Part shown: piece after piece, positions 38,426 to 51,039 of the stretch
Position numbering within the stretch: the stretch's first letter is position 1
How the letters are laid out: every line of letters starts with the position of its first letter
Source of the DNA: Ptiloglossa arizonensis
Lineage: Eukaryota > Arthropoda > Insecta > Hymenoptera > Colletidae
Reading direction: 5' to 3'
Assembly: GCF_051014685.1 (NCBI RefSeq)
Contig: NC_135055.1
Location: forward strand, 11,892,001 to 11,956,000
DNA: 64,000 bases
Notes under the pieces: generated by a model
What the model was told of the DNA's origin: nothing
What the model saw: the letters and a program-made list of their open reading frames with translations, nothing else
The model's database searches: none
Made by a program: the position numbers and the translations under genes

Positions 38426-40095
38426 CGATGGAAAAAGAAACAATCGTAACGAACGGGAATTAAAGCGATAATTTAAACGTCGTGACTCTGTATTGTACAC
38501 TGATCTATTGGTGAAAGTAATAAAAAAATATTACACAAAGTTCGGTAATGAAAACTTTGTTACAAAGTTAGAAACAAATACGTTACATGTTGAAGTGTAC
38601 TGCAACGCACGTTCTTCATTGTCGTTTAATATATTAACCCTTATGCTTTCTAAGTCTTCTGAAAGAATTTGCAATAGTGATATCCAATTATGATAACAGT
38701 AATAGTAATCGTAAAAAGAAACTCACAGTTAAATAATAAAAACTAGCTTTCAACGCGTGCATTTCAATTAACGCTCTTCCTTTAATTAAATTAACTTTTA
38801 GGTCCCCAATGGAATAACTTTTCGACATTTACAAGTTATAAAGCCACGAGTTATTAATACGTACATCCGCAGAGTCGATCTCTGCTAAAATAATTATAAT
38901 TTTCAATGCTCATCGAATTGAGTAATTTACGAGCAACTGTGCCATTCGATTTCACGATTCATATTTTATAAATCTTATAAACTACAATCGTATAATACGA
39001 TAAGAAATAATCAGAGAAAAATCACTTCTGTTTTAATTACCAGCATTGCTACATTAATCTCACTTTGAGGCGCCATTAAAGCTCGAAACCACTGGCAAAC
39101 GTCGGATTTACTCGTACGTTAAAACGTCCCTGACCGGAAGCAGTAATAATTCACTGTATGGTAATATTACGCTCGCAAAGAATGTTATACGTTAGTACAT
39201 CACCGTATTCTTACTTCGATGCCTTATCGTCGATAACAAATAGCATTCGTAAGTAGCAAAAGCAACATTATCGCGGAGCAGGTAAAATATTACTTGTTCG
39301 TTATCTTTTTACGACCGCGTAGCAAAAATTACAGAATAAAACTTGTTAAAAATATCCAGTAACGTTTGATTCGAAAATATTTAAATTATCATTGTGTCGC
39401 ACTACATTTAGTTTTACAAAGATAAAGAAAAAAAAATATTTTGCTAACTTTCGCGTATAAAATCGACACCGGGAAGAGATTACAAAATTTAAACATCCCG
39501 ATTACCTCGTTTACATCTTGACGATTCGATAAATTTCCCCCCCCCCCCAAAAAATAACAATAAGTAACTAATAAACAATATCGCGAACTCCATAACAGAC
39601 AAGGTTTATTTACTAACGATGCTTCTTAACGCGTTCTCAAGGTACGTTTAATACATTAAACGTGACAAATAACGTTAATAAAGTAACCATTGTACTCTTA
39701 ATTGAACTTAATTTATTATCTATCAACACGAGCTAGAATTTTTAGGCAAGCTATTCAAAATATTGACCGTTCACTCGTCCACAAAAGTTGTATTCCACGA
39801 ATTATGTAAATAATAATCTACTATTTTCTGGGTTCTCCTACACGAGACATACAATGTCAAAAGAAGGAAAAACCACTTACCAGCACGTGGAATATTTATA
39901 TTACAATTTCAAAGCACCGAGTGAACGACACTTTACAATGTCGAAAAATCATTCCATTCGCTGGACTTGTTTATCTAACAAACATGATGCGACTACCTTA
40001 TTGTAATTTCGCACAATACATAGAAAATTTGCGACAATAGCATAATTTTAAATTATCTTCTCACCTCGTGTCGCTATTAACCCTTTCCACTCGAC
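38426..40095. other. No gene seen
   Basis: AT-rich unique sequence with a poly-C run near 39538-39548. Confidence 0.45.
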
Positions 40096-40690
40096 GATCC
40101 TCGATCGCCATTTAATTCGGTGCACTTTCTCCAATTCGAAAAACCATCGTGGTTTGAAAAATTAAAATTCAATCATTGTAAGATGTAAACACACGTATAT
40201 AAAATATTGAAACAAAAATGCTCCATTTTAAATTAATTACGATTCGAAGGATCTCATCGAGGTGCTAATTTCTGGTAGCAGAAAAGCTTCGATCCTCGAT
40301 CGCCATTCAATTCGGTGTAATACTTTCTCCAATTCGAAAAACCATCGTGGTTTGAAAAATTAAAATTCAATCATTGTAAGATGTAAACACACGTATACAA
40401 AATATTGAAACGAAAATGCTCCATTTTAAATTAATTACGATTCGAAGGATCTCATCGAGGTGCTAATTTCTGGTAGCAGAAAAGCTTAGATCCTCGATCG
40501 CCATTTAATTCGGTGTACTTTCTCCAATTCGAAAAACCATCGTGATTAATTCAATTAAATTCAATTCAAATTCAATCATTGTAAGATGTAAACACATGTA
40601 TATAAAATATTGAAACAAAAATGCTCCGTTTTAAATTAATTACGATTCGAAGGATTTCATCAAAGTACAAGTTTCCGGTACCAGAAAAGC
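40096..40690. repeat. 196-bp tandem repeat, three units
   Basis: GATCCTCGATCGCCATT at 40096, 40291 and 40489. Shared ATTGTAAGATGTAAACACA and GGTGCTAATTTCTGGTAGCA. The third unit ends in the candidate exon's acceptor. Confidence 0.85.
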
Positions 40691-40912
40691 TTCGAGCGCA
40701 AAGGGTTGATCTGTCCCTTCTATTCGAGCGAGCTGCGCGAGTCGGTGAAGATTTTTGATAGAATCGCGACGGTGTTGAAATTGTACGAAATCGAGTCGAA
40801 CGATTCCACGGTTTCGTTGGCCGAGTTGCGTAATTTCGGATTTCCCGAGCGTGCGAACAATAAAATTGGATTTAGCGACCCTCGCGCTTCTACGTGGCGT
40901 GCGACTCGAGGG
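40685..40912 (+). CDS. Candidate internal exon, unidentified
   Basis: A 76-codon open stretch between an acceptor-like CCGGTACCAG and a strong donor GGG|GTGAGT, phase 0 at both ends. Third positions are about 70% G or C in an otherwise AT-rich region, and the peptide has two amphipathic-looking stretches (ELRESVKIFDRIATVLKL and VSLAELRNF). No partner exons were found, the acceptor lies in the end of a tandem repeat, and I do not recognise the protein. The opposite strand is also open, so this may be only a GC-rich island. Confidence 0.25.
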
Positions 40913-40987
40913 GTGAGTTTTCGGAAGGTGGACAAGCACGCTTCCGGGGGTTGCGAGATCAAAGACGCCCTACGGGCAATTCCGTAG

Positions 40988-43899
40988 TTCCTACGTGACA
41001 TATTAGGTGGAAATTGACGGTGACAGCCACGGCCAACAACCCAGCTAGTAAACTTTGATCATTTCACCTGTGGGAGTTAGTTGTTTCGGTCTGTGAATAT
41101 TATTACACCGATAGGTTTCGCGTTCGCCACCGTGATTACGTTCCGAGAACGTGCACGCGAATTGAAAACGCGAAGATATCGAATGTCTTCTCGTTAATCA
41201 AACGACTTTGAAACCCGATCGACAGTGGGGTTGCAAAGAACCAACGCACAGGGCGTTTCGCCTAACCGGGTTCGATCCTTAACCGGATATTCCGATAATC
41301 TGTCATCGAAAAACGATTTTCTTTTTTTTTTTTTAATTTTCTCGAGGCACGCAATGAATGTCTACGTAAATTTCTATGGGAAAGAATTTCCTCGAGTTTG
41401 CAACATTCGAGAAGTTACAGAGGTTCGAAGAGAGCGATGTACGTTTGTATTTAGATTGCAATTTATTTTCATTTTCGACGAGTTTCTCTCGAGACTGTAA
41501 TTTTTTAAATCTGTTGACAGTATATTTGAAATTTTAGTTGATCGATTTGTTCCAAATTTGTCTACCACTTAGTCTAAATAAAATTCGAGTCGGAAACAGA
41601 TATATAAAATTAATTTTATATCCAAAGCTCATACCAAAAGTAAGTTAACATATGTGTTTTAACTTTATTCCATTCTAATACAATTAAAGAAACACAACTC
41701 TTTGAAATACAACTTTCATTCCATACACATATCTGTTGATTTTTAACTACGATTTAATACCGATAAACGAAAATAAAACAAATAATGGAAATAATAGTAA
41801 AGCATAGAATTTATGATACACCGACCAGTATAATATAATAATAAGCTGTAAAATTACCAAGTAAGAATGTCGTTACAGTAACTAAAGATTGATCCTATAA
41901 GTTTTATATATTACTTGTAAACCATCTTTTATATTAAATTCTTACTGTATACGTACCGTGTAACTAAAGATTAATCCTATGAGTTTTATGTATTACTTAT
42001 AAACCATCTTTTATATTAAATTCTTACTGTAGAAAGAAGATAATAAATTGCGAGAAAAATGAGTAAAAAATGGCAGCGAATTAAGAAAGTACGTACCTTT
42101 GCAAAAAGAGAAAGACCGTATCGACAAATCACAAAGCGAAGAGAAATGCGTACTAAGAATCGAATGTATTCTCTTAGCAACGTGTTACAGAACTACCTAT
42201 TGTGCATCCGCGCAAGACAACATTAAGTCGATACCGAGTGTTTGTCAAGGAAACAGTGTCTATATTTAGCAACACTTATCGTATTAATTCAATCACGGAC
42301 CAGGTATCGTCGGGCACATCAACCTTTTCGTTCGTAATATCTGTTTTATCAACGGAAGGTACCGCTATGTACGATTGAGAACTATATTATTTCGGTAAGT
42401 TTAATAGTTGTTAAGATTAGATATTACTATATTTGAAATAAGTATAATGTCAATACGCAATAATTAATGTCAATACGCAACGAACAACAATTTCACGGAC
42501 AAAGTACAATTTACGTCCACGAACCACATGTAAGATAAACTTTTCATTTTACAGGTGTTGGTGTCACAGACAAGATATAAAATAAACATTCCATATTGAA
42601 GAAGCGGTGTTACGAATTATATGTACGCGTGTATGTAAAATAGACGTTGCGGGCAATGGGCTTTTTTTTTTTTTATCGCTCCCTTACCATTTCCACGTCA
42701 CTTCCAACGTTATCAAATTGGGCTGAAATAAAGTTTTAGCATTATTCTATAAATTATGTAACTAATTTCGGGTGTAACAATTGAGATCAAACACGAGGAA
42801 AATTAATTATGTAGTCAGTTTTTAATTGCAGATGTTTCGAAAGAATATTAGTGTATATTTTTTTAGATATTCAGAATTTTTTGCATCGATCAAAATTTGT
42901 TCGCCATCGTAGCATAATTTCATGAGAAATAAAAAGCTAATCCTGAAAAGGTACACAAATTGCAATACGATACTTGGTATATTCGATTTATGTCGAATTA
43001 AATTTATAAATTTTTTAATTTTGCAAATACCGCTTGTTGGGTGTGAAAAACGCAAATGAGATGTTAAAGAAACGAAAGCAAAATATGTAAATTGTGCTAT
43101 TGCATATTTCTATTTAATTCTTGCAAAACATGGTGCTCCATTTTGAATTGCTCAGATTCTGCTGAAAAGTATAATCTTTGTTGGTTTTTCGAACAGCGAT
43201 TCAAGCAGGATCGTTTTTGAATTGCAGATTAGGAAAGTGTAAGTAACTAAAAATTCTTTGTATAAAGAGGGTGACTATGATTAGGGTGAATCGATAACGT
43301 TGAATGACACGAAAAACATGGTAAAGGATTCGCGTGCTTCCAATCCATATGATGCTTGGAGACTTCAACGTATTATGTATCTTCTTTGTTCGATATTAGA
43401 CGATCTGAAATACCGACCTCGTAAAATATCAATGGTTCTGAAACGACCTCTTCTCTTAAGAACGGTGATTTTGAGAACTATATTCAACCAAACCGTCGAA
43501 GTCGATAAAGATAGAAATGTGATTCCTGTAACGATCGTCTGTGATTCTATCAAACCTACCAACCTCATAAAATATTGTAATAAATTGCATTCATTCTTAC
43601 AGATGTGACAACAGATGAAACATTTACCCTAGTAACTTATTACATTTTCCAATTCCATCTATTCTTGAAACTTATTCTGTAGTATTTTATATTGTAAAGA
43701 AAGAATAACCATAAAACATTTGAAACTTTAATATTTCTTTATTTGTTACTTGTACAAATTGATACGTACCATTAAAATATGGAAAGTCCTGTAGAGTCTT
43801 TTTTCTTACAGAAGTTGTCTATATTACAATATATTTATTCTTACATGTTAAGAAACTAGTCTAACATTCTAAATTCGGAAATTAAGAATCTTTTGTAAT
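40988..43899. other. No gene confirmed
   Basis: Contains one two-unit repeat and an isolated 102-codon open frame at 43300-43608 without a family signature. Confidence 0.4.
41880..42035. repeat. Two-unit tandem repeat, about 78 bp
   Basis: TAACTAAAGATT.ATCCTAT and TAAACCATCTTTTATATTAA occur twice in tandem. Confidence 0.75.
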
Positions 43900-44095
43900 T
43901 GCAAAAGTATTGTTTTATTACTCTACTTCAACATTATTAAAGATGACAGAAGTGACTTTTTTTAATCTCTTATTCCTACTACTTCGTTTTAAAGTAACCA
44001 TATTTATCGAAACAGACATTGTTGACAAACAAGGTTAGGTTGTACAACCAACTGACAGTTACCAATGCTAATAGAAATTATTCTAACATTCGAAG
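43900..44095 (+). repeat. Diverged dispersed repeat, left copy
   Basis: Words ACTTCAACATT, TTTTAATCTCTTA, CTACTACTTCG and GTTGTACAACCAACT recur in the same order at 48030-48190. Confidence 0.55.
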
Positions 44096-44179
44096 TTTGC
44101 AGCCGAAGGGTTATTCATAAGGAATGTTAAATATTATCAAAGTGGCGACTTAAAAGGACATTGTACATATATATACTGA

Positions 44180-45450
44180 TTGTTTGCGATAATTTGAATC
44201 AGTGTTTTTTTCGAAAACGGTAAACAGAAAAAAACAGAAGAGGAGGAAGTTACACTATATTTTGCTGACAATATGATAATTTATCTCAATTTTTTATATT
44301 TTTAATATTTTTCGAGAAACAAAGATGACCTTCATTTTTTTAAATGGAATGCTACATACTTTCTTACAATCATATGAAAGCATGCATTAAGACGAATTTA
44401 AAGATGTAATATATTGTGGTTTTCAGGGTCATACAGGGTCAGAAATAAAAGAAATACATTTAACATTTCGTAATATTATATTTATTAATATGTTGTAGTG
44501 ATAAAACTACATAGCGTGTTCAATGTGACTTCTGCTGACTGTGTAAGTGTTTATATTTTCAAAAGGCAAGCTTATTCCTTTAGTTTCAATACTTTTGTGA
44601 GAAACAATGAGGTACATTTGCCTTGTTATAATCCCATACAGTACTTATTGAATTTAATGTGTTTAATAATACGTTATCATTATGTATTTTTATTCTATGC
44701 ATGAAAAAATAGATATATTATAGATTTTTTACGAGTGCAATAAAAATAAGAGACAAAATAAACTAGTATATGGAAGAAGATGTCAACAGAGAGTATAACC
44801 CAGTGAAATTCAATTTCTCCATTTTAATAAAGGTGGAGAAATTCAATTCATTTTAATAAAACAGGATCTATAGAGTCGAAACATCAGAGGATCCATCAAA
44901 TGACTGTTTCAGAAAACAAAAAATTAGAACTACTTCTTCATTTTCCAGAAGATTTGTTTATTTCGGTAAGAAAAATGTGGACAACTTGCAAACTAAGATA
45001 AAAGAAGCACGTGTATCCATATTTAGTACAACATTAGTAAAAACTACCAGGAATGTGGTCAGCATAACTCAAAAAGTCATTGAAAGTCAGCATATTTACA
45101 TATGCTATGTAATCTTATCACTACATATACTAATAAATACAACAAAATGTTAAAAATGTATTTTTTTTATTTCTGACCTTCTTTGACTTTGAAAACCACA
45201 CTATACTATATGGTTGAATTTGTCTTAATGCACGCTTTCATATAATGTAAAAAAGTATGTAGCATTCCATTTAAAAAAATGAAGGTCATCTTTGTATCTC
45301 GAAAAATATGAAAAATATCAAAAATTGAGATACACTGTCATATTGTCAATAAAATATAGTGTAACTTGCTTCTCTTTCATTTTTTTCTAATGTTTACCGT
45401 TTATGAAAAAAAAACAGGTTTAAATTGATGCGAACACCCTGTGAGGTGCA
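44180..45450. mobile_element. Non-autonomous DNA transposon with long inverted arms
   Basis: Arms of roughly 340-380 bases (about 44195-44530 and 45070-45430) are inverted copies. They share ACGGTAAAC, GATGACCTTCATTTTTTTAA, ATGGAATGCTACATACTTT and GGTCAGAAATAAAA. The 0.5 kb between them has no long reading frame. Length and arm size suit a foldback-like or long-TIR element. The superfamily is not clear. Confidence 0.65.
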
Positions 45451-46760
45451 ATCAAAGTTTCATCGACCCTCTCTACATTACAATCGAGATTAATAAACTG
45501 TAGTTATTTTGTCAAACAAAATCAGACAAAATTGCAAAAACGGGACACGAACCATGAGATTAGCCCTGTCCCGTTTCTTCTTGTTTTTAATGAGTCCAAG
45601 TAACGAGAAAGATGGTCGACGCCATTGAAACAGGTATCCCATTTCTCCCTAGATGCCATCACAAGTCGCTCAAGCATGGAGATTGGGACGTTTCTGATTT
45701 CGGCGAAACATGTTTCTTTGAATTGAACTCACTACAGGATGCTAATCAACTGTTTGGATTAATTACCCGCCCGGTCATTTAATACTTCGTCGCCCGGTCT
45801 CACGTATACATAATTTTATCAGCTAGCGGTTCTCAGCCATTATCATATACCGTGATGATTCTTTTACTTGCTACATTATCATACACTCAACTTAAGCAGT
45901 TTTTACGTAAATTTAAATCCTGCATGTCGTATATTCATAACGGTATCTATAATACATTTATAATTTCTTTGGTATTTACAAACATGGCTTCAGTTATTGG
46001 GGCAATGGGGAGGGAAGGAGGTTTGTTTTGATCGAAAGCTTGTGTCTCAGGAATTACAATAGTGATGGTCCGAAATATTCGAAAATTTGTAATTTTCGAA
46101 ATATTAACAAAAACATATCAGTGTATGCGATTGAGTACACACATGCAACCGTGAGAACCGCTTTGTTCGCTGCTCAGCGATCTCTTTATACTAACCGTTT
46201 GCTTATTAACCTCTGAATCAGTTTTTATTTTTAAGAAACCACGCACACATTTCAGCGATGAAAATTACAATGATATGTTACAATGAGTGTTTGTATATAG
46301 TGACGAGTCTCAGATATCCCTGTTGCGTCATCGTTTGGTCGACGACAACACTACTGTAGCGAAGACTGCTGTATTTATAACTTCCGTGAATTAAAAACGA
46401 GACTCGCACGGAGTTATCACTGGAACGTTCAAACGGTGGCACCCTTTTTTAGTCCACTGGTGAAAAAATTACTCTGTATAAATAGCATTAAATTTGTATT
46501 CTTTACGTATGTTATATGAACTAAATTCACGTTCACACATCACTCGGTGATAACCCCGCCCCAATATCCCAAATAAGCGGATCACATACATACGTATACG
46601 TATAGACAAAACGTAAGGTAGTATTGTTAATATATTTTTATTAACACGTTGTTTGCGGGAGACGTTTAAATGCGTCTTTCGTCTACTGTTGGTAGACAGC
46701 GGGAAACGCTTAAAGGGTAAACTGGAATTCGTGGTAGAACCGAGCAAGGGGCAATTCTAC
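45451..46760. other. No gene seen
   Basis: AT-rich sequence between two transposon-like structures, with short possible element fragments at 45590-45800. Confidence 0.4.
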
Positions 46761-47159
46761 GTGAAAAAATAAGAAAAAAATTTGGTATAACAACTTTACA
46801 GTTTGTTCACCTTTGCGAACGATTTGGTTGTCGCTTACTCTTCTACTGAGATAGTATTTACAAACATTGTCTATTGTGTGGTTGAAGCAGTACAAAGTGT
46901 TTCTACTGATAATTAATATTTTATTCCTAATTACTACTTTCTATTGCAATAACGCAATATAATAGTACTCAATGAATTAATAATACCTGAACTGAATGTA
47001 AGCTGAAATTAATTTTTGATTTCTCGAATTCCTCCGTAATCCTTTACTTCGAATGTGTAACATTTGAAATATCGTACACTAAATCGTTCACAAAGATGAA
47101 CAAACTTTAAAGTGAATTTTCTCGAAAAAATTACACCAAATTTTTTCTTATTTTTTCAC
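46761..47159. mobile_element. Small element with 30-base inverted ends
   Basis: GTGAAAAAATAAGAAAAAAA at 46761 is inverted at 47131-47159. The right side continues to CTCACCCTGTATA, a common edge word of insect transposon copies. No coding capacity. Confidence 0.4.
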
Positions 47160-47517
47160 CACTTACTCTGTTGTACTACGAAATTTGGCTCACCCTGTAT
47201 ATTTCCATTACACGTAATGAGCTTCGAATAATGTATGATTCATTTGAAGCATTCACAGCGATCGATTCATTCGAATTACTCGTTTCAATTCGAGCTACTC
47301 AATTTTTTCAAGCCACTCGGTTTTTTCGAGTTGCTCAAATATTCAAATATTTAAACACCTCTATTTTTTAATCACAGTACGCGAATCGGTACAATAATCA
47401 CGCACTTCGTCCACCGCACGTAATTATTCAATTTCACTAATCTGCTAATCTACCAGACTTCCTTTTATGATTTCATGTAACACCTAACTAAGAAATGGAA
47501 AAATTGACTGTATTATA

Positions 47518-47659
47518 TTGGGTTGTTCGGAAAGTCATTTCGTTTTTTTTTTTTTTTTTTTGGTGAAAATGATACACGATTTTTTTAGAGTGTACAAACA
47601 TTTTATTAAATTATACATTCTCCATTTTGGAAAACGAAATGAGTTTACGAACAACCCAA
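47518..47659. mobile_element. Mariner-type MITE, family 1, best copy
   Basis: 142 bases flanked by TA on both sides. Terminal inverted repeats of about 29 bases begin TTGGGTTGTTCGGAAAGTCA and differ from their partner at about three sites. TA target sites and TTGGGTTG-like ends are typical of mariner-derived elements. No coding capacity. Confidence 0.85.
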
Positions 47660-48029
47660 TATTATTAAGAAGAATAAAAGGCAGTATGTAAACTTAAAAT
47701 TATTCTTTTTGTAAATCCTTTTCCTTCGATATCTTCGTCCAATGAAACATCCAGTTAAGACAATTAGTACAATGTAAAAGGGTAGAGTTATTCTATAAAA
47801 TTCTACGTATTTTACATTATCCCTTGTGACGATATACAAGGTATCTCAGGATAATGACCAATCTGTGCCATGTTCTATAAATAGAAATAAGAAAAAGAGT
47901 CTCGTAAACATAGTAAAGTAAACGCCTCGTTAAAAAGTAATAAAACAAAATTTGAAGTCATAACGTACTTCTTCTTACAATTAACACATTACAACATAAG
48001 AATAAGCCGATGCGAGTATATTTTCTATG

Positions 48030-48190
48030 TGACTTCAATATTGTTGAAAATGATTGATGTAACTTCTTTTAATCTCTTACTGTTACTACTTCGTTTAAAA
48101 AATGATGACCGTGCTCGTCGATATGGTTGAAAAATGAAACCAGATTGTACAACTAACTAATAGTAACCAGTATTAACAGAAACGACACGG
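48030..48190 (+). repeat. Diverged dispersed repeat, right copy
   Basis: Partner of 43900-44095, roughly three quarters alike by eye. Probably fragments of an old transposable element. Confidence 0.55.
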
Positions 48191-49289
48191 GTCACCTTCA
48201 ACAATTTCAAATATCCGATGAACATAATGCGCATAAACGCGTCGTACAAATATCATCGATTTATTTACACGTTATAATGTACTGTGAGAAGGTTCGTCGT
48301 AAATTCATATTTTTGTTATAACCTTCAAATAAAGCATTTATTTGATCTTGTTTTTAGAACTTCTTTTTCTTATTTCTGCTCAGAGAACAGACTGGCACCG
48401 ATTGGTCATTAATCTCAGAACACCCCGTATACCTAGCTTTTTTCAAAGAGTTTACAAAATATTTCGAAAATAAGAATATCAAGCAATTAAATAAAATATT
48501 TTTGTACAAACCCTCTTCTTTCGGTATCAATATGCCTAGCTGAGGAGACACAAAGCATCGAGAAATAACGAGGCATTAAAAGTAGTAAGCGATTAACCAA
48601 TACGCATTGATAGTATGTTATTATAAATTCTTTTCGTTCGATGCGAAATAACACAAAGGGATCTCAGTCCATTCGAAGAATATTTGTTCCGAACGTTCTG
48701 TAGATTTGGAGGACATCCCGAATAGGTTCACATGTTAAGGGCGATATTTATAATTATTACAGGAACGAAAAAATAAAATTGGTAGCCGCGTTAAATACGA
48801 TTATCGTAGGTCCAGAGTCAAATGAAATGATTAGAGTAAAACGGATACGTTTCAAAATGTTCGAGTGCTCACCAATGTTTGAACGATCGGTAGTGGTCAG
48901 TAACGATTAAATATTGTGGAGAAGGTACGGGAAGCAGAAGGTATTCATGGTTGTTCAGAAATCTGATTTAAAATCGAAAGGTTCGTTCACTTTGAAGGTT
49001 CTTTTGGAACTTTTAAAGGGTTGGAAGACATCGTCAGATTTACGGTTACTTCGACTACCTGTTCTATCTAACCGAAAAATTATTTTGCCAAACATTAATA
49101 CTTAAAAACAATGATATTTATAGTCATTGTTTAGACAATATATATTGTTAATCAATTCTTTGATTATTGTGTAATGAAAATTGTTATCACTTACAATTAA
49201 TAAAAGATCAAAATACAGAGAAATTCGTAAAGGCTTGTAAAGGAGGATTTTCATGATCTTCGACACTAATAAAAGACATGCGAATAAAC
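48191..49289. other. No gene seen
   Basis: AT-rich sequence before the tRNA gene. Confidence 0.45.
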
Positions 49290-49298
49290 AAAAAAAAA
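49290..49298 (-). terminator. Pol III terminator of tRNA-Val
   Basis: A run of nine T on the minus strand starts six bases past the tRNA 3' end. Confidence 0.75.
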
Positions 49299-49304
49299 GA
49301 TAAT

Positions 49305-49376
49305 GTTTCCGCCCGGGATCGAACCGGGGACCTTCCGCGTGTTAGGCGGATGTGATAACCACTACACCACGGAAAC
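49305..49376 (-). tRNA. tRNA-Val(AAC)
   Basis: On the minus strand 72 bases fold as a tRNA: acceptor GTTTCCG paired with CGGAAAC, D-arm with GTAGTGGTTA, anticodon stem TCCGC/GCGGA around the loop CTAACAC with anticodon AAC, and a T-arm with GGTTCGATCC. It is nearly the same as the standard animal nuclear tRNA-Val(AAC) as I remember it. No intron. Confidence 0.95.
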
Positions 49377-50697
49377 GGTTGATATAAATGGTTCTTTTCA
49401 ATAAATTTTAGGAGTTATTTATATTTTTTAAATGAATATATAGATAAATAGAAGTGAATCGATAGAATGGATCAGTACAGTTGGCATAAATGTATTGCTC
49501 GAAAAGTATATTTAGAGTGAATAGTATTGTGCATCTTGACATAATTCTCCATAAAACACAGTTAATGACAATGTGTTGCTTTCTGTTAAAAGTGTATAAC
49601 ATTAAATTAACATAATTTATTTTGTACGCTGATGGTAACTATTCCTTAAAAAAAAAAGAATAAAAATAAATTAAGAAAGCCTTTTAATACAAACTGCTTA
49701 TAAGTGTTCAATTATAAGCGGATAAAAATAAAATCATGTAAGATCTTTATCAGTTTCCATGTTTTAATTTTCATCTACTTGATTTTTAAGAACCCGAACT
49801 ATGAGGGAATAAAAAAGTATAATTGTTATTAATTTGATCTTATGAATCTATTTAATCATAATCAAAAAAGGCTTAATTATCCATCTTCCACTTTAAGGAT
49901 ATCAAAACTGAAAAAATTGTATATATTATTAAATAGTTTTTTAAGAGGAAAAAAAATGTTTCATTTAAAAGTTGATACTTTTTTCCTGTAGAATAAACAT
50001 CTGTATATAAAAATATAAATTTCTATTTAAAGAAACACAGTGAAAGCCCTCAACGAATAACACCCTTTATAGTAGAACGTATATATTTTCAATTTTATAT
50101 TAACGTAATTTTGTTCGAAAAAAGTTATTTTTATATTGTCTTTAATTATATAAAACAATAAGAAATTGTAATGCGTGATTGTAATTCTGCCCGTATTTAT
50201 GTTCTTGCTCGTCTGCGATAAAAGAATATCAAAATAAGTAATCGATCAAATGCTGTTACTTTATCAAAAAGTCGTTTATTTATTGTGAACATATTAGTAT
50301 TATATATAAATACGCATCGACCATATTTTTCCCTTACTGTAGAAAATGATGAATTGTTCTTTTCTCTCTTTTTTACATTTGTACACGATTAAGTAGAAAG
50401 GAACTTTGAAGTTGAGATACTTTGAATAATCAGAAACATTTGTCTTTTACCAATTCATGTGCCTTATACTTCTCACTTTTATATCGACAGAGGACACCAC
50501 CATCTACTTTAGCGAAAATCAATCCAACAGTCATTAACTACAAAACATATTCCTTCCATCATACCTACAAAAACAGAAAATATGCACAATACCAGTTCTA
50601 CTTCGAAAAAAATTCAAGAAGATTCATATTTTAAGAATGTGATGTGTAGTGACACTATCAGTTTCCATGTCACAGGAAGTAAGGGAGGATATGCATA
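49377..50697. other. Intergenic, upstream of prosaposin
   Basis: AT-rich. The last 300 bases, with fewer A/T runs, are the likely distal promoter of prosaposin. Open frames at 50422-50845 overlap this and are not supported as a gene. Confidence 0.45.
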
Positions 50698-50706
50698 TCA
50701 CGTGAC
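50698..50706. promoter_or_regulatory. CLEAR-like E-box TCACGTGAC upstream of prosaposin
   Basis: A palindromic TCACGTGAC lies about 300 bases before the prosaposin ATG. It matches the core of the CLEAR element (GTCACGTGAC) bound by TFEB/MITF-type bHLH factors on lysosomal genes. The base before it is A, not G, so nine of ten positions fit. A CAGGAAGT (ETS-like) word lies at about 50673. The motif and position are seen directly; binding is inferred. Confidence 0.6.
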
Positions 50707-50723
50707 AGCGATACGAAATTCCT

Positions 50724-50728
50724 ATTGG
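50724..50728 (-). promoter_or_regulatory. Reverse CCAAT box (ATTGG)
   Basis: ATTGG in CCTATTGGCTG lies 18 bases after the CLEAR-like box and about 275 bases before the prosaposin ATG. An NF-Y-type CCAAT site close to an E-box is plausible for a proximal promoter. No clear TATA box or transcription start could be fixed. Confidence 0.3.
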
Positions 50729-51002
50729 CTGTTAAAGAAAACAGAAAAAGAGCGACAGAGAGAATACATCGGTCAAAGAATGCGTATAAGCGTTAGGAAT
50801 AGTCATTTGACAGTAGTGTCTGATGGAGTACGGGTGGTTTATTGAAATTTTGTTTTACTTACGGAATCCATTACGAAAGTAGTTAGCACGTCATCGTTGA
50901 AAAATATTGTGGATAATAAAGTAACAAAGTAACAACGTGATTGAATTTTTACCCTATCAATTTATACGTTTTTTCTAATAATTGAGAAGTGAAGCACTAA
51001 AA

Positions 51003-51039
51003 ATGCAGACTTTAATCGCGCTTTGCGCGATTCTAGCTG
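51003..51039 (+). CDS. Sap-r: Prosaposin exon 1 (signal peptide)
   Basis: ATG follows ACTAAAA. The exon encodes MQTLIALCAILA and ends one base into a codon before GTGAGT (phase 1). The run of hydrophobic residues is a signal peptide, completed by the start of exon 2. The start is chosen because it gives a signal peptide joined in frame to the saposin-A domain. Confidence 0.9.

Noticed and set aside
43300..43608. Isolated 102-codon open frame with ATG
   Set aside because: No codon bias, no recognised family, and the opposite strand is also open. Kept only as a remote possibility.
50422..50845. Two overlapping open frames just upstream of prosaposin
   Set aside because: They overlap the CLEAR and CCAAT motifs and show no protein family pattern. 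More likely promoter and 5' leader.
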